From: VXYL01 sp965116935
GTDB taxonomy: Bacteria > Pseudomonadota > Gammaproteobacteria > Pseudomonadales > Azotimanducaceae
DNA length: 64,000 nucleotides
NCBI GenBank assembly: GCA_965116935.1
Contig: OZ220737.1
Coordinates: forward strand, 3,100,001 to 3,164,000
Direction of reading: 5' to 3'
Positions 22,845-33,364 of this stretch are shown here, in pieces. Numbering within the stretch: position 1 is the stretch's first letter; the number at the start of each line of letters is the position of its first letter. Under the pieces are notes generated by a model that searched no databases, had not been told where the DNA came from, and saw only the letters and a list, made by a program, of their open reading frames with translations. The translations under genes and the position numbers were made by a program.

Positions 22845-24491
22845 GTGAGCCTTTCCGTCATCCGCACCATGAGACGCCTTGTCCTGCTAGTGGTTGTCGG
22901 CCTTGTGTGGACTGGGCCGGCCCTTGCGGCGGATGCGGATGCCGCCTTCCGGGAGTGTGTCGCCGCGCTCAATGCCCAGAGCTTCGACGACAAGGCTGCT
23001 GCGGCCGAGATCGTTGCCGCTTCCGGGCATCCACGCGCCGCTCTTGTGCTGAACGCTCTGCTCAATGGGGATCTATACCGGGAGCGGCGCGGTGAACGCC
23101 GCGTCGTGGTCGCCGAGGCCATCGACGGCGGCTATCGCATTGCCGACGCCGCCACTGGCGCGGCGCTTGGCGAGGTCGGTCGGCGCGGCGCGCGCAAGGT
23201 AACGGTCAACAATCAGCTTCGGCGCCATCTCAGGGGCCTGATTGCGGGAATGCGCCTCGATCACCCGGATCCGGAAGAGCGCATAGCCGCAGCCCAGGCG
23301 ATCGCCGAAGCCGACGACGCCTCGCTTGGCGAACTGCTGCGGCAACATCGCGGCGTCGAGCAGGAACCCGGGGTCGTCGCCGCCATCGACGCCGCCTTGG
23401 TAGTGTTCGACCTCGATGCAGAGTCGGCCGAGACGCGCTTGGCCGCAATCGGCGCCGCCAGCGAAATGCTCGATCCGCGCGTCAGACGCAAGCTCACGGC
23501 GCTGGCGGAGAACGAGAGCGAACCGGCGGACATCCGCAACGCAGCCACCAATGCGCTGGCCGACATCGAACAGCGCGCCGCCCGCTTCGAGACCATCGAG
23601 ACCATCTTCTTCGGCATCAGCCTTGGCTCGATCCTGGTGCTCGCCGCGATCGGCCTATCCATCACCTTCGGCGTCATGGGCGTCATCAACATGGCGCACG
23701 GCGAACTCATCATGCTCGGTGCCTACACCACCTATGTGGTGCAGACGGCGATGGTGGCGCTGTGGGGCGATGTAGGGCTTGAGACGTCGCTGTTTGTCGC
23801 CATCCCGGCGGCATTCCTGGTGGCGGGGCTGGTGGGCGTCGCCATCGAGCGGGGCGTGATTCGGTATCTCTACGGGCGACCCTTGGAAACGCTGCTCGCC
23901 ACCTTCGGCGTCAGCTTGATCTTGCAGCAAGCCGTGCGCTCCATCTTCTCGCCGCTCAACCGGGCGGTGTCGACGCCTGACTGGATGAGCGGCTCCTGGC
24001 AAGTGGCACAAGGGCTCTCCATCACCTACAACCGTCTCTACACGTTGATTTTTGCCGGCTTGGTGTTCGCGGCGTTGCTGGCGGTGCTGACGAGGACGCG
24101 GCTCGGCCTTGAAGTGCGGGCGACCATGCAGAACCGCCCCATGGCCCAGGCGATGGGCATTCGCACGGCCCGGGTGGATGCGCTCACCTTCGGCCTTGGC
24201 GCGGGAATCGCGGGGGTCGCTGGCGTCGCGTTGTCGCAGCTCACAAACGTGGGGCCCAATCTGGGGCAGGGCTACATCGTCGACTCCTTCATGGTGGTGG
24301 TCTTCGGCGGCGTCGGCAACCTCTGGGGCACGCTGGTGGCGGGACTCTCGCTCGGCGTCGCGAACAAATTCCTGGAGCCGGTGACCGGCGCCGTGGTGGC
24401 GAAGATCGTCGTGCTGGTGTTCATCATCCTGTTCATCCAGAAGCGACCTCGGGGCCTCTTTCCCCAACGGGGCAGGGCAGCGGAGGCCTAA
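22845..24491 (+). CDS. urtB: urea ABC transporter permease UrtB
   Basis: This 548-residue protein is one half of the membrane channel of the urea transporter. It has a signal-like N-terminus, then a soluble helical N-terminal domain (to about residue 245) usual for UrtB. The LivH-type permease part follows (ISLGSILVLAAIGLSITFGV, NMAHGELIMLGAYTTYVVQ and FGGVGNLWGTLVAGLSLG). A GTG at 22845 is possible, and the ATG at 22869 (MRRLVLLVVV) would give a more usual signal start. It follows urtA after 124 bases. The spacer to urtC holds three R2 palindromes. Confidence 0.92.
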   Translation: MSLSVIRTMRRLVLLVVVGLVWTGPALAADADAAFRECVAALNAQSFDDKAAAAEIVAASGHPRAALVLNALLNGDLYRERRGERRVVVAEAIDGGYRIADAATGAALGEVGRRGARKVTVNNQLRRHLRGLIAGMRLDHPDPEERIAAAQAIAEADDASLGELLRQHRGVEQEPGVVAAIDAALVVFDLDAESAETRLAAIGAASEMLDPRVRRKLTALAENESEPADIRNAATNALADIEQRAARFETIETIFFGISLGSILVLAAIGLSITFGVMGVINMAHGELIMLGAYTTYVVQTAMVALWGDVGLETSLFVAIPAAFLVAGLVGVAIERGVIRYLYGRPLETLLATFGVSLILQQAVRSIFSPLNRAVSTPDWMSGSWQVAQGLSITYNRLYTLIFAGLVFAALLAVLTRTRLGLEVRATMQNRPMAQAMGIRTARVDALTFGLGAGIAGVAGVALSQLTNVGPNLGQGYIVDSFMVVVFGGVGNLWGTLVAGLSLGVANKFLEPVTGAVVAKIVVLVFIILFIQKRPRGLFPQRGRAAEA

Positions 24492-24530
24492 CCCATGCGC
24501 GCAGGCCACCCAAACGCCGCCCGCCACCGG

Positions 24531-24663
24531 ATAGGGCGACGCATGCGCCGCCCCTACGGGAAGCTGTCGTCTATGCCTCGGCTTGTAGGGGCGACGCATG
24601 CGTCGCCCCTACGGGAAGGTGTCGTCCATGCGTCCGTCGTAGGGGCGACGCATGCGTCGCCCT
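24531..24663. repeat. three R2 palindromic repeats between urtB and urtC
   Basis: Copies at 24531-24556, 24585-24612 and 24639-24663 each contain GGGCGACGCATGCG and its mirror image. The middle copy is a perfect 28-bp palindrome bounded by GTAGGGG and CCCCTAC. They are spaced 53-54 bases apart and the spacers are alike (GGGAAG-TGTCGTC-ATGC). These are REP/BIME-like units that could form strong hairpins in the mRNA inside the operon. Confidence 0.85.
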
Positions 24664-24694
24664 TGCTTCAGTTGGCGCTTCTGCGCGCTAGCTC

Positions 24695-25822
24695 ATGTTG
24701 ATGCGACGCCTGTTCGAGAGCGACCGCGGTGGGACCGTGCTGCTGGCGGTGCTCGCGGCACTCACCGTGCTGGTGCCGCTTGCCAACCTTGCCGTGCCCG
24801 ACGACTCGCCCCTGCACCTGTCCACCTATGCGGTGACGCTGATCGGCAAATACCTGTGCTTCGCCATGCTGGCGATGGCGCTGGACTTGGTCTGGGGCTA
24901 TTGCGGCGTGCTGAGCCTCGGCCACGGTGCCTTCTTCGCCTTGGGCGGCTATGCGATGGGCATGTACCTGATGCGGCAGATCGGCGACCGTGGCGTGTAT
25001 GGTCACCCGGAGCTGCCGGACTTCATGGTGTTCCTCAATTGGCAGGAACTGCCTTGGTATTGGCTCGGCTTCGTTCAGTTCTGGTTTGCCATGCTGATGG
25101 TGATGGCGGTGCCGGGGCTGCTCGCGTTCGTGTTCGGCTGGCTGGCCTTTCGCTCCCGCGTCAGCGGCGTGTACCTCTCGATCATGACCCAGGCGCTCAC
25201 CTATGCACTGATGCTGGCCTTCTTCCGCAACGAGATGGGCTTTGGCGGCAACAACGGCCTCACCGATTTCAAGGACATCCTCGGCATGAACCTGCAATCG
25301 GACGGCGTGCGGGCGGGGCTGTTCGTGGCCTCGGCCGCGGCTTTGGCAGGGACCTATCTTCTCTGTCGCTTCATCGTCGGCTCGAAGCTCGGCCGCGTGG
25401 CGACGGCGGTTCGGGACGCCCAGGATCGAGTGCGCTTCATCGGCTATCGAGTGGAGCGCTTTCAGGTGTGGATGTTCGTCGTGTCCGCAGTGCTCGCGGG
25501 CATCGCTGGGGCGCTCTATGTGCCGCAGGTTGGGATCATCAACCCGAGCGAGTTCCATCCACTCAACTCGATTGAACTGGTGGTGTGGGTGGCGCTGGGC
25601 GGACGTGGCACGCTCTACGGCGCGGCACTGGGGGCGGTGGTGGTGAACTATGCCAAGACGGTGCTCACCGGTGCCATGCCGGAGGTGTGGCTGTTCGCTT
25701 TGGGCGCGCTGTTTGTGGGCGTGACGCTGGCGTTGCCGGCAGGACTCGTGGGCCTTGCGCGACGGTTCACGTCGAAGCGACGGGACTCTCGGCAAGCACA
25801 ACCGGAGGCGGCGGATGCCTGA
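24695..25822 (+). CDS. urtC: urea ABC transporter permease UrtC
   Basis: This 375-residue LivM-type permease pairs with UrtB. Family-typical segments include CFAMLAMALDLVWGYCGVLS, GHGAFFALGGYAMGMYLM, RSRVSGVYLSIMTQALTYAL and GGNNGLTDF. The frame has two adjacent candidate starts (24695 and 24701). The coding region ends 8 bases inside urtD, indicating coupling. It is separated from urtB by 203 bases filled with R2 palindromes. Confidence 0.93.
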   Translation: MLMRRLFESDRGGTVLLAVLAALTVLVPLANLAVPDDSPLHLSTYAVTLIGKYLCFAMLAMALDLVWGYCGVLSLGHGAFFALGGYAMGMYLMRQIGDRGVYGHPELPDFMVFLNWQELPWYWLGFVQFWFAMLMVMAVPGLLAFVFGWLAFRSRVSGVYLSIMTQALTYALMLAFFRNEMGFGGNNGLTDFKDILGMNLQSDGVRAGLFVASAAALAGTYLLCRFIVGSKLGRVATAVRDAQDRVRFIGYRVERFQVWMFVVSAVLAGIAGALYVPQVGIINPSEFHPLNSIELVVWVALGGRGTLYGAALGAVVVNYAKTVLTGAMPEVWLFALGALFVGVTLALPAGLVGLARRFTSKRRDSRQAQPEAADA

Positions 25823-26747
25823 TGCCAACGATAAGGGCCCGGTCGAACCCCCCGTAGGGGCGACGCATGCGTCGCCCCTACCTGCGACGGCGGCGCCGGA
25901 ATACCGCCGCGCCCAGTTCCTCGAGCGGGAACGGGTGTGGGACTTCCTGATCGAGCGCCCAAGCCGTGCGGAACTGGTGGACACCGACCACGGCTACATC
26001 CTCTATGTCGAGGGACTCACCGTCAGCTTCGACGGCTTCAAGGCGCTCGACGACCTGACGCTCTACATCGAAACCGGCGAACTGCGCTGCATCATCGGTC
26101 CCAACGGCGCCGGCAAGACGACGATGATGGATGTCATCACCGGCAAGACCCGACCGGACTACGGCTCGGTGTTCTACGGCCAGCGGCTGGACCTCACGCG
26201 TCTGCCGGAGGCCGAAATCGCCGCCCTCGGCATCGGCCGCAAGTTCCAGAAGCCCACGGTGTTCGAGAACCACACGCCGCAGACGAACCTGGAGCTCGCG
26301 ATGGCGTCGGACAAACGGGTTTGGCCGACGTTGCTGAGGCGCCTGAGCGGCGAGGAGCGCGACCGTATCGAGGAGGTGCTGGGTGTGGTGGGCCTCGGCG
26401 CCCACGCGAAGCGTGGTGCAAGCGCCCTCGCTGGCGCTCTCTCCCACGGCGAGAAGCAGTGGCTGGAGATCGGCATGTTGCTGATGCAGAACCCCTTGGT
26501 GCTGCTGGTGGACGAGCCGGTTGCCGGCATGACGCGGCAGGAGTCCGAACTCACGGGGGAACTGTTGGTGTCGCTCGCCGGCGAGCATTCCGTGATCGTG
26601 GTGGAACACGACATGGATTTTGTCCGCTCCATCGCCCGGCAGGTGACGGTGCTGCACGAGGGTCGCGTGCTGGCGGAGGGCTCCTTCGACGCGGTGCAGG
26701 ACAATGCCCGGGTGCGGGAGGTGTATCTGGGCACCGAGGGGTCGTAG
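25815..26747 (+). CDS. urtD: urea ABC transporter ATPase UrtD
   Basis: This is a 310-residue ATPase with Walker A GPNGAGKTT, signature LSHGEKQWLEIGM and Walker B VLLVDEPVAGM. The conserved core starts at LYVEGLTVSFDGFKALDDL. The start ATG overlaps urtC by 8 bases. The N-terminal extension of about 65 residues is unusual. Residues 13-23 (PVGATHASPLP) are the translation of an R2 palindrome (25854-25881) embedded in the gene. The reading frame is kept, so the insertion was tolerated or a later start is used. No good later start with a ribosome site was seen. Confidence 0.92.
   Translation: MPDANDKGPVEPPVGATHASPLPATAAPEYRRAQFLERERVWDFLIERPSRAELVDTDHGYILYVEGLTVSFDGFKALDDLTLYIETGELRCIIGPNGAGKTTMMDVITGKTRPDYGSVFYGQRLDLTRLPEAEIAALGIGRKFQKPTVFENHTPQTNLELAMASDKRVWPTLLRRLSGEERDRIEEVLGVVGLGAHAKRGASALAGALSHGEKQWLEIGMLLMQNPLVLLVDEPVAGMTRQESELTGELLVSLAGEHSVIVVEHDMDFVRSIARQVTVLHEGRVLAEGSFDAVQDNARVREVYLGTEGS
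25854..25881. repeat. R2 palindrome inside the urtD coding region
   Basis: A perfect 28-bp palindrome, reading GTAGGGGCGACGCATGCG from either side. It lies in the 5' end of urtD and adds the peptide VGATHASPL to the protein. Confidence 0.85.
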
Positions 26748-26755
26748 GCCGGGCG

Positions 26756-27451
26756 ATGCTGCAAGTTCGCGCCTTGAACCAGTCCTACGGCCAAAGCCGC
26801 ACCCTGTGGGATGTGGATATGGACATCGAAGGCGGCGCCTGCGTCAGTCTCATCGGCCGCAACGGCGTCGGCAAGACCACGCTCCTCAAGTGCCTGATGG
26901 GGCTCTTGCCCATCGACTCCGGCGAGATGACCTTCGACGACACAGACCTCGGCAGCGAAGGCCCAGAGCGTCGCGCCAAGCTCGGCATCGGCTACGTGCC
27001 GCAGGGGCGCATGGTGTTCCCCCTCCTGACGGTGGCAGAGAACCTCGAAGCGGGGCTCGGCGCGCTGCCAAGGGATCGACGCGCGGTGCCGGAACTGGTC
27101 TATGAACTGTTCCCGATCCTCGCCGACATGCGCACCCGGCGAGGCGGCGACCTGTCCGGCGGCCAACAACAGCAACTGGCCATCGGCCGCGCCTTGGTCC
27201 TCGATCCCCGCCTCCTGATCCTCGACGAACCCACGGAGGGCATCCAACCCAACATCGTCACCCAAATCGGCGAGGTGATCGTCCGCCTGAACCAGGAACT
27301 CGGCATGACCGTGTTGGTGGTGGAGCAAAAGCTCGCCTTCGTCCACCAGGTGGCAACGAGCTTCTTCGTGATGACCAAGGGCGCCATAGTCGCCGGCGGC
27401 CCGTTGGGCGAGCTAACCGAAGACCTGATCCGCGAACACCTCTCGGTGTAG
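26756..27451 (+). CDS. urtE: urea ABC transporter ATPase UrtE
   Basis: This 231-residue second ATPase of the urea importer is LivF-like. It shows Walker A GRNGVGKTTLLKCLMGLLP, signature LSGGQQQQLAIGRAL, Walker B LLILDEPTEGIQP and the terminal VEQKLAFVHQVATSF block. The ATG at 26756 follows urtD by 8 bases. The stop is 2 bases before the GTG of ureD, joining transport and hydrolysis genes in one transcript. Confidence 0.93.
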   Translation: MLQVRALNQSYGQSRTLWDVDMDIEGGACVSLIGRNGVGKTTLLKCLMGLLPIDSGEMTFDDTDLGSEGPERRAKLGIGYVPQGRMVFPLLTVAENLEAGLGALPRDRRAVPELVYELFPILADMRTRRGGDLSGGQQQQLAIGRALVLDPRLLILDEPTEGIQPNIVTQIGEVIVRLNQELGMTVLVVEQKLAFVHQVATSFFVMTKGAIVAGGPLGELTEDLIREHLSV

Positions 27452-27453
27452 TC

Positions 27454-28281
27454 GTGCAAGGCAAATCGGGGTGGGAAGCGAGGATTGCGCTGGGGTTTGG
27501 CGTCTGTGGTGGGCGCACGACTCTGGTGCGGCGCTCGCGACAAGGCCCTCTGGCGGTGCAGAGGCCGTTCCACCCTGGGGACGGAGTTTGTCACCTGTAT
27601 CTGTTGCATCCGCCTGGGGGGGTTGCCGGGGGGGACAGCCTCGAGGTGGATGTGCATGCCCATAGCGGCGCGGCTTCGTTGGTGACGACTCCGGCGGCTG
27701 CCAAGGTGTATCGCACGTTGGGCGCATCGAGCAGTGTGCGGCAGACCCTCGTCGTGGACGAAGGCGCCTCGCTTGAGTGGCTGCCGCAGGAGACCATCCT
27801 GTTTGGTGGCAGTGCCTGTCGCGTCCACACCGACGTGCAACTGGCCAAGGGGGCGCGGTATGCCGGTTGGGAGGTGTTTGCGCTGGGCCGCGAGCACTCC
27901 GGGGATCACTACACGCAAGGCTCTTTCCGCCAGCAGATGCAAATCCACATCGACGGCGCCCTGTGTGTGCGCGAGTTGCAGGACTTCGCCGCCGGCGATC
28001 CGGCGCTGGTTGCGCGCTGGGGCTTGGCATCCCGCCGGGCGTTTGGCACGCTCTATGCTGCACCTGCGGATGAGGACGTGTTGGCGCGGGCGCGTCGCGC
28101 GCTCGGGGAGGCGCCGGATTGCGTCGATGCTGGTGCAACGTTGCTCGATGGGGTGCTGGCCGTGCGTGCCGTGGGCGGCTCTGCGTCCGACGTGCGGGCG
28201 GTGTTGGCACAGGCTTGGTCGGGGCTGCGGCCCCTCGTGATCGGAGCGCAGCCGATGCACCCCCGCATCTGGGCAACTTGA
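27454..28281 (+). CDS. ureD: urease accessory protein UreD
   Basis: This 275-residue protein (UreD/UreH) binds apo-urease and guides nickel delivery with UreF and UreG. Family features include HPPGGVAGGDSLEVDVHAHS, TTPAAAKVYR and LEWLPQETILFGGS, followed by a C-terminal PLVIGAQPMHPRIWAT. The start is a GTG two bases after the urtE stop. The close spacing and order urtE-ureD-ureA are typical of proteobacterial urea clusters. Confidence 0.92.
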   Translation: MQGKSGWEARIALGFGVCGGRTTLVRRSRQGPLAVQRPFHPGDGVCHLYLLHPPGGVAGGDSLEVDVHAHSGAASLVTTPAAAKVYRTLGASSSVRQTLVVDEGASLEWLPQETILFGGSACRVHTDVQLAKGARYAGWEVFALGREHSGDHYTQGSFRQQMQIHIDGALCVRELQDFAAGDPALVARWGLASRRAFGTLYAAPADEDVLARARRALGEAPDCVDAGATLLDGVLAVRAVGGSASDVRAVLAQAWSGLRPLVIGAQPMHPRIWAT

Positions 28282-28311
28282 GCGCCCGCGCATGACTTGG
28301 AGGGAACTTCC

Positions 28312-28614
28312 GTGGAACTGACGCCGCGCGAGAAGGACAAGCTCTTGATCTTCGTCGCTGCGGAGCTCGCCGAGAAGCGGCGTGCCCGAGGCGTGAAGCT
28401 CAACTATCCGGAGTGCGTTGCCATCATCTCCGCGGCCATCATGGAAGGCGCCCGGGACGGTCGTTCCGTGGCCCACTTGATGGACGCCGGCGCCGAGATC
28501 ATCCGCCGCGACGAAGTCATGGAAGGCATTCCAGAGATGCTCCCGGAAGTGCAGGTGGAGGCCACCTTCCCAGACGGCACCAAGCTCGTGACCGTCCACA
28601 ATCCCATTTCTTGA
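28312..28614 (+). CDS. ureA: urease subunit gamma
   Basis: This is the 100-residue small subunit of urease (urea + H2O to ammonia and carbamate). The GTG at 28312 gives the family-typical start (M)ELTPREKDKLLIFVAAEL, and GGAGGG lies about 9 bases before it. A longer frame starting at 28297 begins inside this ribosome site and is rejected. The later block VQVEATFPDGTKLVTVHNPI is characteristic. It lies between ureD and ureB. Confidence 0.94.
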   Translation: MELTPREKDKLLIFVAAELAEKRRARGVKLNYPECVAIISAAIMEGARDGRSVAHLMDAGAEIIRRDEVMEGIPEMLPEVQVEATFPDGTKLVTVHNPIS

Positions 28615-28632
28615 GCGAGGGCGGCAGCGGCG

Positions 28633-28946
28633 ATGGTTCCGGGCGAGTATCTAATCGAAGAAGGCGAAATCATCCTCAACGAGGGTCGTCCAAGCCGTGA
28701 ACTCGCCGTCGCAAACACCGGCGACCGCCCGGTGCAGGTCGGCTCGCACTACCACTTCGCCGAGGTGAACGAAGCCCTCGCCTTCGATCGCGAATCCGCC
28801 CAGGGCCATCGCCTCGACATCCCCGCCGGCACCGCCGTCCGCTTCGAGCCAGGCCAATCCCGCACTGTGCGTCTGGTGCCCATCGGCGGCGGGCGGCGAA
28901 TCTACGGCTTCCAAGGCAAGGTCATGGGCCCGTTGGAGGCAAATGC

Positions 28947-28950
<4 letters not shown>
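28633..28950 (+). CDS. ureB: urease subunit beta
   Basis: This 105-residue subunit begins MVPGEYLIEEGEIILNEGRP and shows the UreB hallmark VGSHYHFAEVNEALAFDR. It then shows FEPGQSRTVRLVPIGG and ends GKVMGPLEANA. It packs with UreA and UreC to form the urease core. Its stop overlaps the ureC start by ATGA. Confidence 0.94.
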
Positions 28951-30650
<1,700 letters not shown>

Positions 30651-30662
30651 CCGAGCGCGTGC

Positions 30663-31109
30663 GTGGAGGTCTTCACCCGGCTGGTTCCCTCGGCGTCGAA
30701 GGTAGCGGAGAGCCGCGTGCCCCTGACATGGGAACGCCGCCAGAAATCGCGTCAGCGCGTGCGGCTCGATTCCGGCGAGGAGGTGGCGCTCCTGTTGCCT
30801 CGCGGCACCACCTTAAGCAACGGCCAGTGTCTCGCCTCGGAAGCAGGAAGAGTCGTCGAGGTCATCGCGGCAGCGGAGCCCGTGTCCACCGTGCGCTCAG
30901 CCGATCCCACTTCCCTGACCCGCGCCGCCTACCACCTCGGCAACCGCCACACACCGCTGCAGCTTGGCGAGGGTTGGCTGCGCTACCGCGAGGACCATGT
31001 GCTCGACGCCATGATCGCCGGCCTCGGCATCGGCGCGGTGCCGGAGCGGGAGCAAGCCCCGTTCGAGCCGGAGTCGGGGGCGTATTCGCATGGCCACGGT
31101 CACGATTGA
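30663..31109 (+). CDS. ureE: urease nickel metallochaperone UreE
   Basis: This 148-residue protein delivers nickel to the UreDFG-urease complex. Typical segments are LTWERRQKSRQRVRLDSGEE, LPRGTTLSNG and RAAYHLGNRHTPLQL (the metal-site region). The C-terminus is short and histidine-rich (YSHGHGHD), probably an extra nickel-binding tail. The start is a GTG 12 bases after ureC. Confidence 0.92.
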   Translation: MEVFTRLVPSASKVAESRVPLTWERRQKSRQRVRLDSGEEVALLLPRGTTLSNGQCLASEAGRVVEVIAAAEPVSTVRSADPTSLTRAAYHLGNRHTPLQLGEGWLRYREDHVLDAMIAGLGIGAVPEREQAPFEPESGAYSHGHGHD

Positions 31110-31183
31110 TCGGTTGGGATGCCGGTTCGGCCCAGGACACTCCGATTGAACCTCTCGCATCGCCTGCCTGAGCGGAGCCCGCG

Positions 31184-31830
31184 TTGATCCAACCCCGCCT
31201 CTGGCAGCTTATGAGCCCCCTCCTTCCGGTGGGTGCCTATCAGCACTCCCAGGCTTGGAGCAAGCGGTGGCGCGAGGCTGGATTCCGGATGCCCACACAG
31301 CAGGCCAGTGGATCGAGGGACTCTTGCGCCATGTCGTGGCGCGTGTGGACATTCCGGTAGCCATCCGCGCACGGGATGCGTGGGCGAGCGGGGACGCCGC
31401 GGCCGTGGGGCACTGGAACCGCATCTGCCACGCCTGTCGAGAAACGGCGGAAGCGCGGCGGGAAGAAGCCGACATGGGCCTGGCACTGTTGCGGCTGCTG
31501 CGCGGGCTCGATGAACCGACGCCCGAGCAACGGCTGGGCTTCGTCGCAGCCTTTGGCGTTGCCGGTGCCAATGCCGGGCTCGCATCAACGGACGTGGCCG
31601 CTGGCCTCGCCTGGGCCTGGTGCGAAAACCAAGCCCTCGCGGCGGTGAAGCTGGCGCGGCTTGGCCACATTGCCGGGCAACGCGTCCTGCGCCAGATTGG
31701 GGGCAGCCTGGCGGAGGTGGTAGCCACCGGCATGAAAGTGGCCGACGACGACATCGGCCGCAGCGCACCCTATGTTGCACTCGCCGGCGCCTGGCACGAG
31801 ACCCAGCCGGCACGGCTGTATCGTTCCTGA
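31184..31830 (+). pseudogene. ureF: urease accessory protein UreF, frameshifted
   Basis: UreF activates UreG GTPase coupling during nickel insertion. The N-terminus LWQLMSPLLPVGAYQHSQ is read from 31184 (or the ATG at 31211). The rest (EQAVARGWIPDAHTAGQWIE onward, to YRS at 31830) is in the next frame. The junction reads CAGGCTTGGAGCAAG where CAGGGCTTGGAG is expected, so one G appears to be missing near 31252-31254. Otherwise the gene is full length and well conserved. This could be an assembly or sequencing error, since the rest of the urease cluster is intact, or a recent inactivation. An internal TTG at 31255 would give only a truncated protein. Confidence 0.85.
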
Positions 31831-31975
31831 CGGCCCTGTCGGACTTCGGCGGCGCAAGCCGGGCGAACGCCGGGCGAACGCCGACAGGGCGACAGGACGG
31901 CTTGGGTTGGGGCAAGAAGCGTTGTCCGAAGGCAGCGGTTCTTGTGGCGCTGAAGCGAACCGAAGGGAGATTCGC

Positions 31976-32587
<612 letters not shown>

Positions 32588-32630
32588 CGCGAGAGTGCCC
32601 CGGCAACGCCCCGACGGCCGCGCCGCACCA

Positions 32631-33110
32631 TCAGACCCGAGACGCCCGCTTGAAGATGCCGATGATGGCGCCGGCAACGAGGCTCGTAACGACGGTGCCG
32701 ACAGCACCGGCGAAGGCTTGGCCGATGGCGGTCGATTCCTCGAGATTCTGCACCTGCTGCTCGATCATCTCCGGCGCAAGGCCGGCATTCGCCAGCGCGT
32801 GTTCCGTCGCCGCGGCGGCTTCGGCGAGGTAGTTCGGGAACACGACGCCAAGGCTCAGCCAACCCACCACGAACACGATGGCCGCAGCCACCCCGCCGAG
32901 GATGAGGCTGTTCAGCAACTGCCCTGTCCATGTGGCCTCCGGAGCGGTTTCCCGCAAGGCCAGAAAGACGATCACGATGGTCACCACGGTGGCGACGAGC
33001 GGGAACAGAACTCCCACCAAGCTCACTTGCGGGCCCATGGCGACCGTGATGAAGCTGATGGCGGCGGCGACGACGCCGAGAATCAGGCCGTATTTGATCG
33101 GTACGTTCAT
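32631..33110 (-). CDS. DUF4199-like membrane protein
   Basis: This 159-residue membrane protein has four hydrophobic segments (YGLILGVVAAAISFITVAMG, LVATVVTIVIVFLAL, LNSLILGGVAAAIVFVVGWL and VTSLVAGAIIGIF). An amphipathic segment lies before the last of these. Topology and start resemble DUF4199 proteins, whose function is unknown. The ATG at 33110 is preceded by GGAG at good distance; an upstream GTG at 33122 is less likely. It is convergent with ureG and is not part of the urea operon. Confidence 0.7.
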   Translation of the reverse strand: MNVPIKYGLILGVVAAAISFITVAMGPQVSLVGVLFPLVATVVTIVIVFLALRETAPEATWTGQLLNSLILGGVAAAIVFVVGWLSLGVVFPNYLAEAAAATEHALANAGLAPEMIEQQVQNLEESTAIGQAFAGAVGTVVTSLVAGAIIGIFKRASRV

Positions 33111-33209
33111 TCTTTGCTCCACTGGCTCGATCTCGGTGTGGATGGTAGCAGCGAAACCGAGCGACGCGCCCTTCGCGGCGCGCTAGGGCCTGAGGATGAC
33201 CAACCGAGA

Positions 33210-33322
33210 AGGGCGACGCATGCGTCGCCCCTACGGCCCGGGGCTTGACCGACACCTTTCTGTAGGGGCGACGCATGCGTCGCCCTGTCCGGCAGGCCGC
33301 CGCCAAGTCCGACAGGCTGCTA
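33210..33322. repeat. two R2 palindromes and one R4 repeat
   Basis: R2 copies at 33210-33234 and 33262-33285 contain GGGCGACGCATGCGTCGCCC and are followed at 33305-33322 by R4 (AAGTCCGACAGGCTGCTA). They lie between the divergent DUF4199-like and PPC/heme genes. Confidence 0.8.
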
Positions 33323-33364
33323 GTTCGCGTTATTCTGCGAACTCCTTCAGGGGGGATTAGGGAC

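Noticed and set aside
24531..24663. Three evenly spaced 26-28 bp repeats that look like a short CRISPR array.
   Set aside because: The units are perfect or near-perfect palindromes of the R2 family, the spacers are alike, there are no cas genes, and the same unit occurs singly elsewhere.
25937..26755. Upstream extension of the UrtE frame through urtD.
   Set aside because: The sequence is an out-of-frame shadow of urtD. The UrtE core starts at the ATG at 26756.
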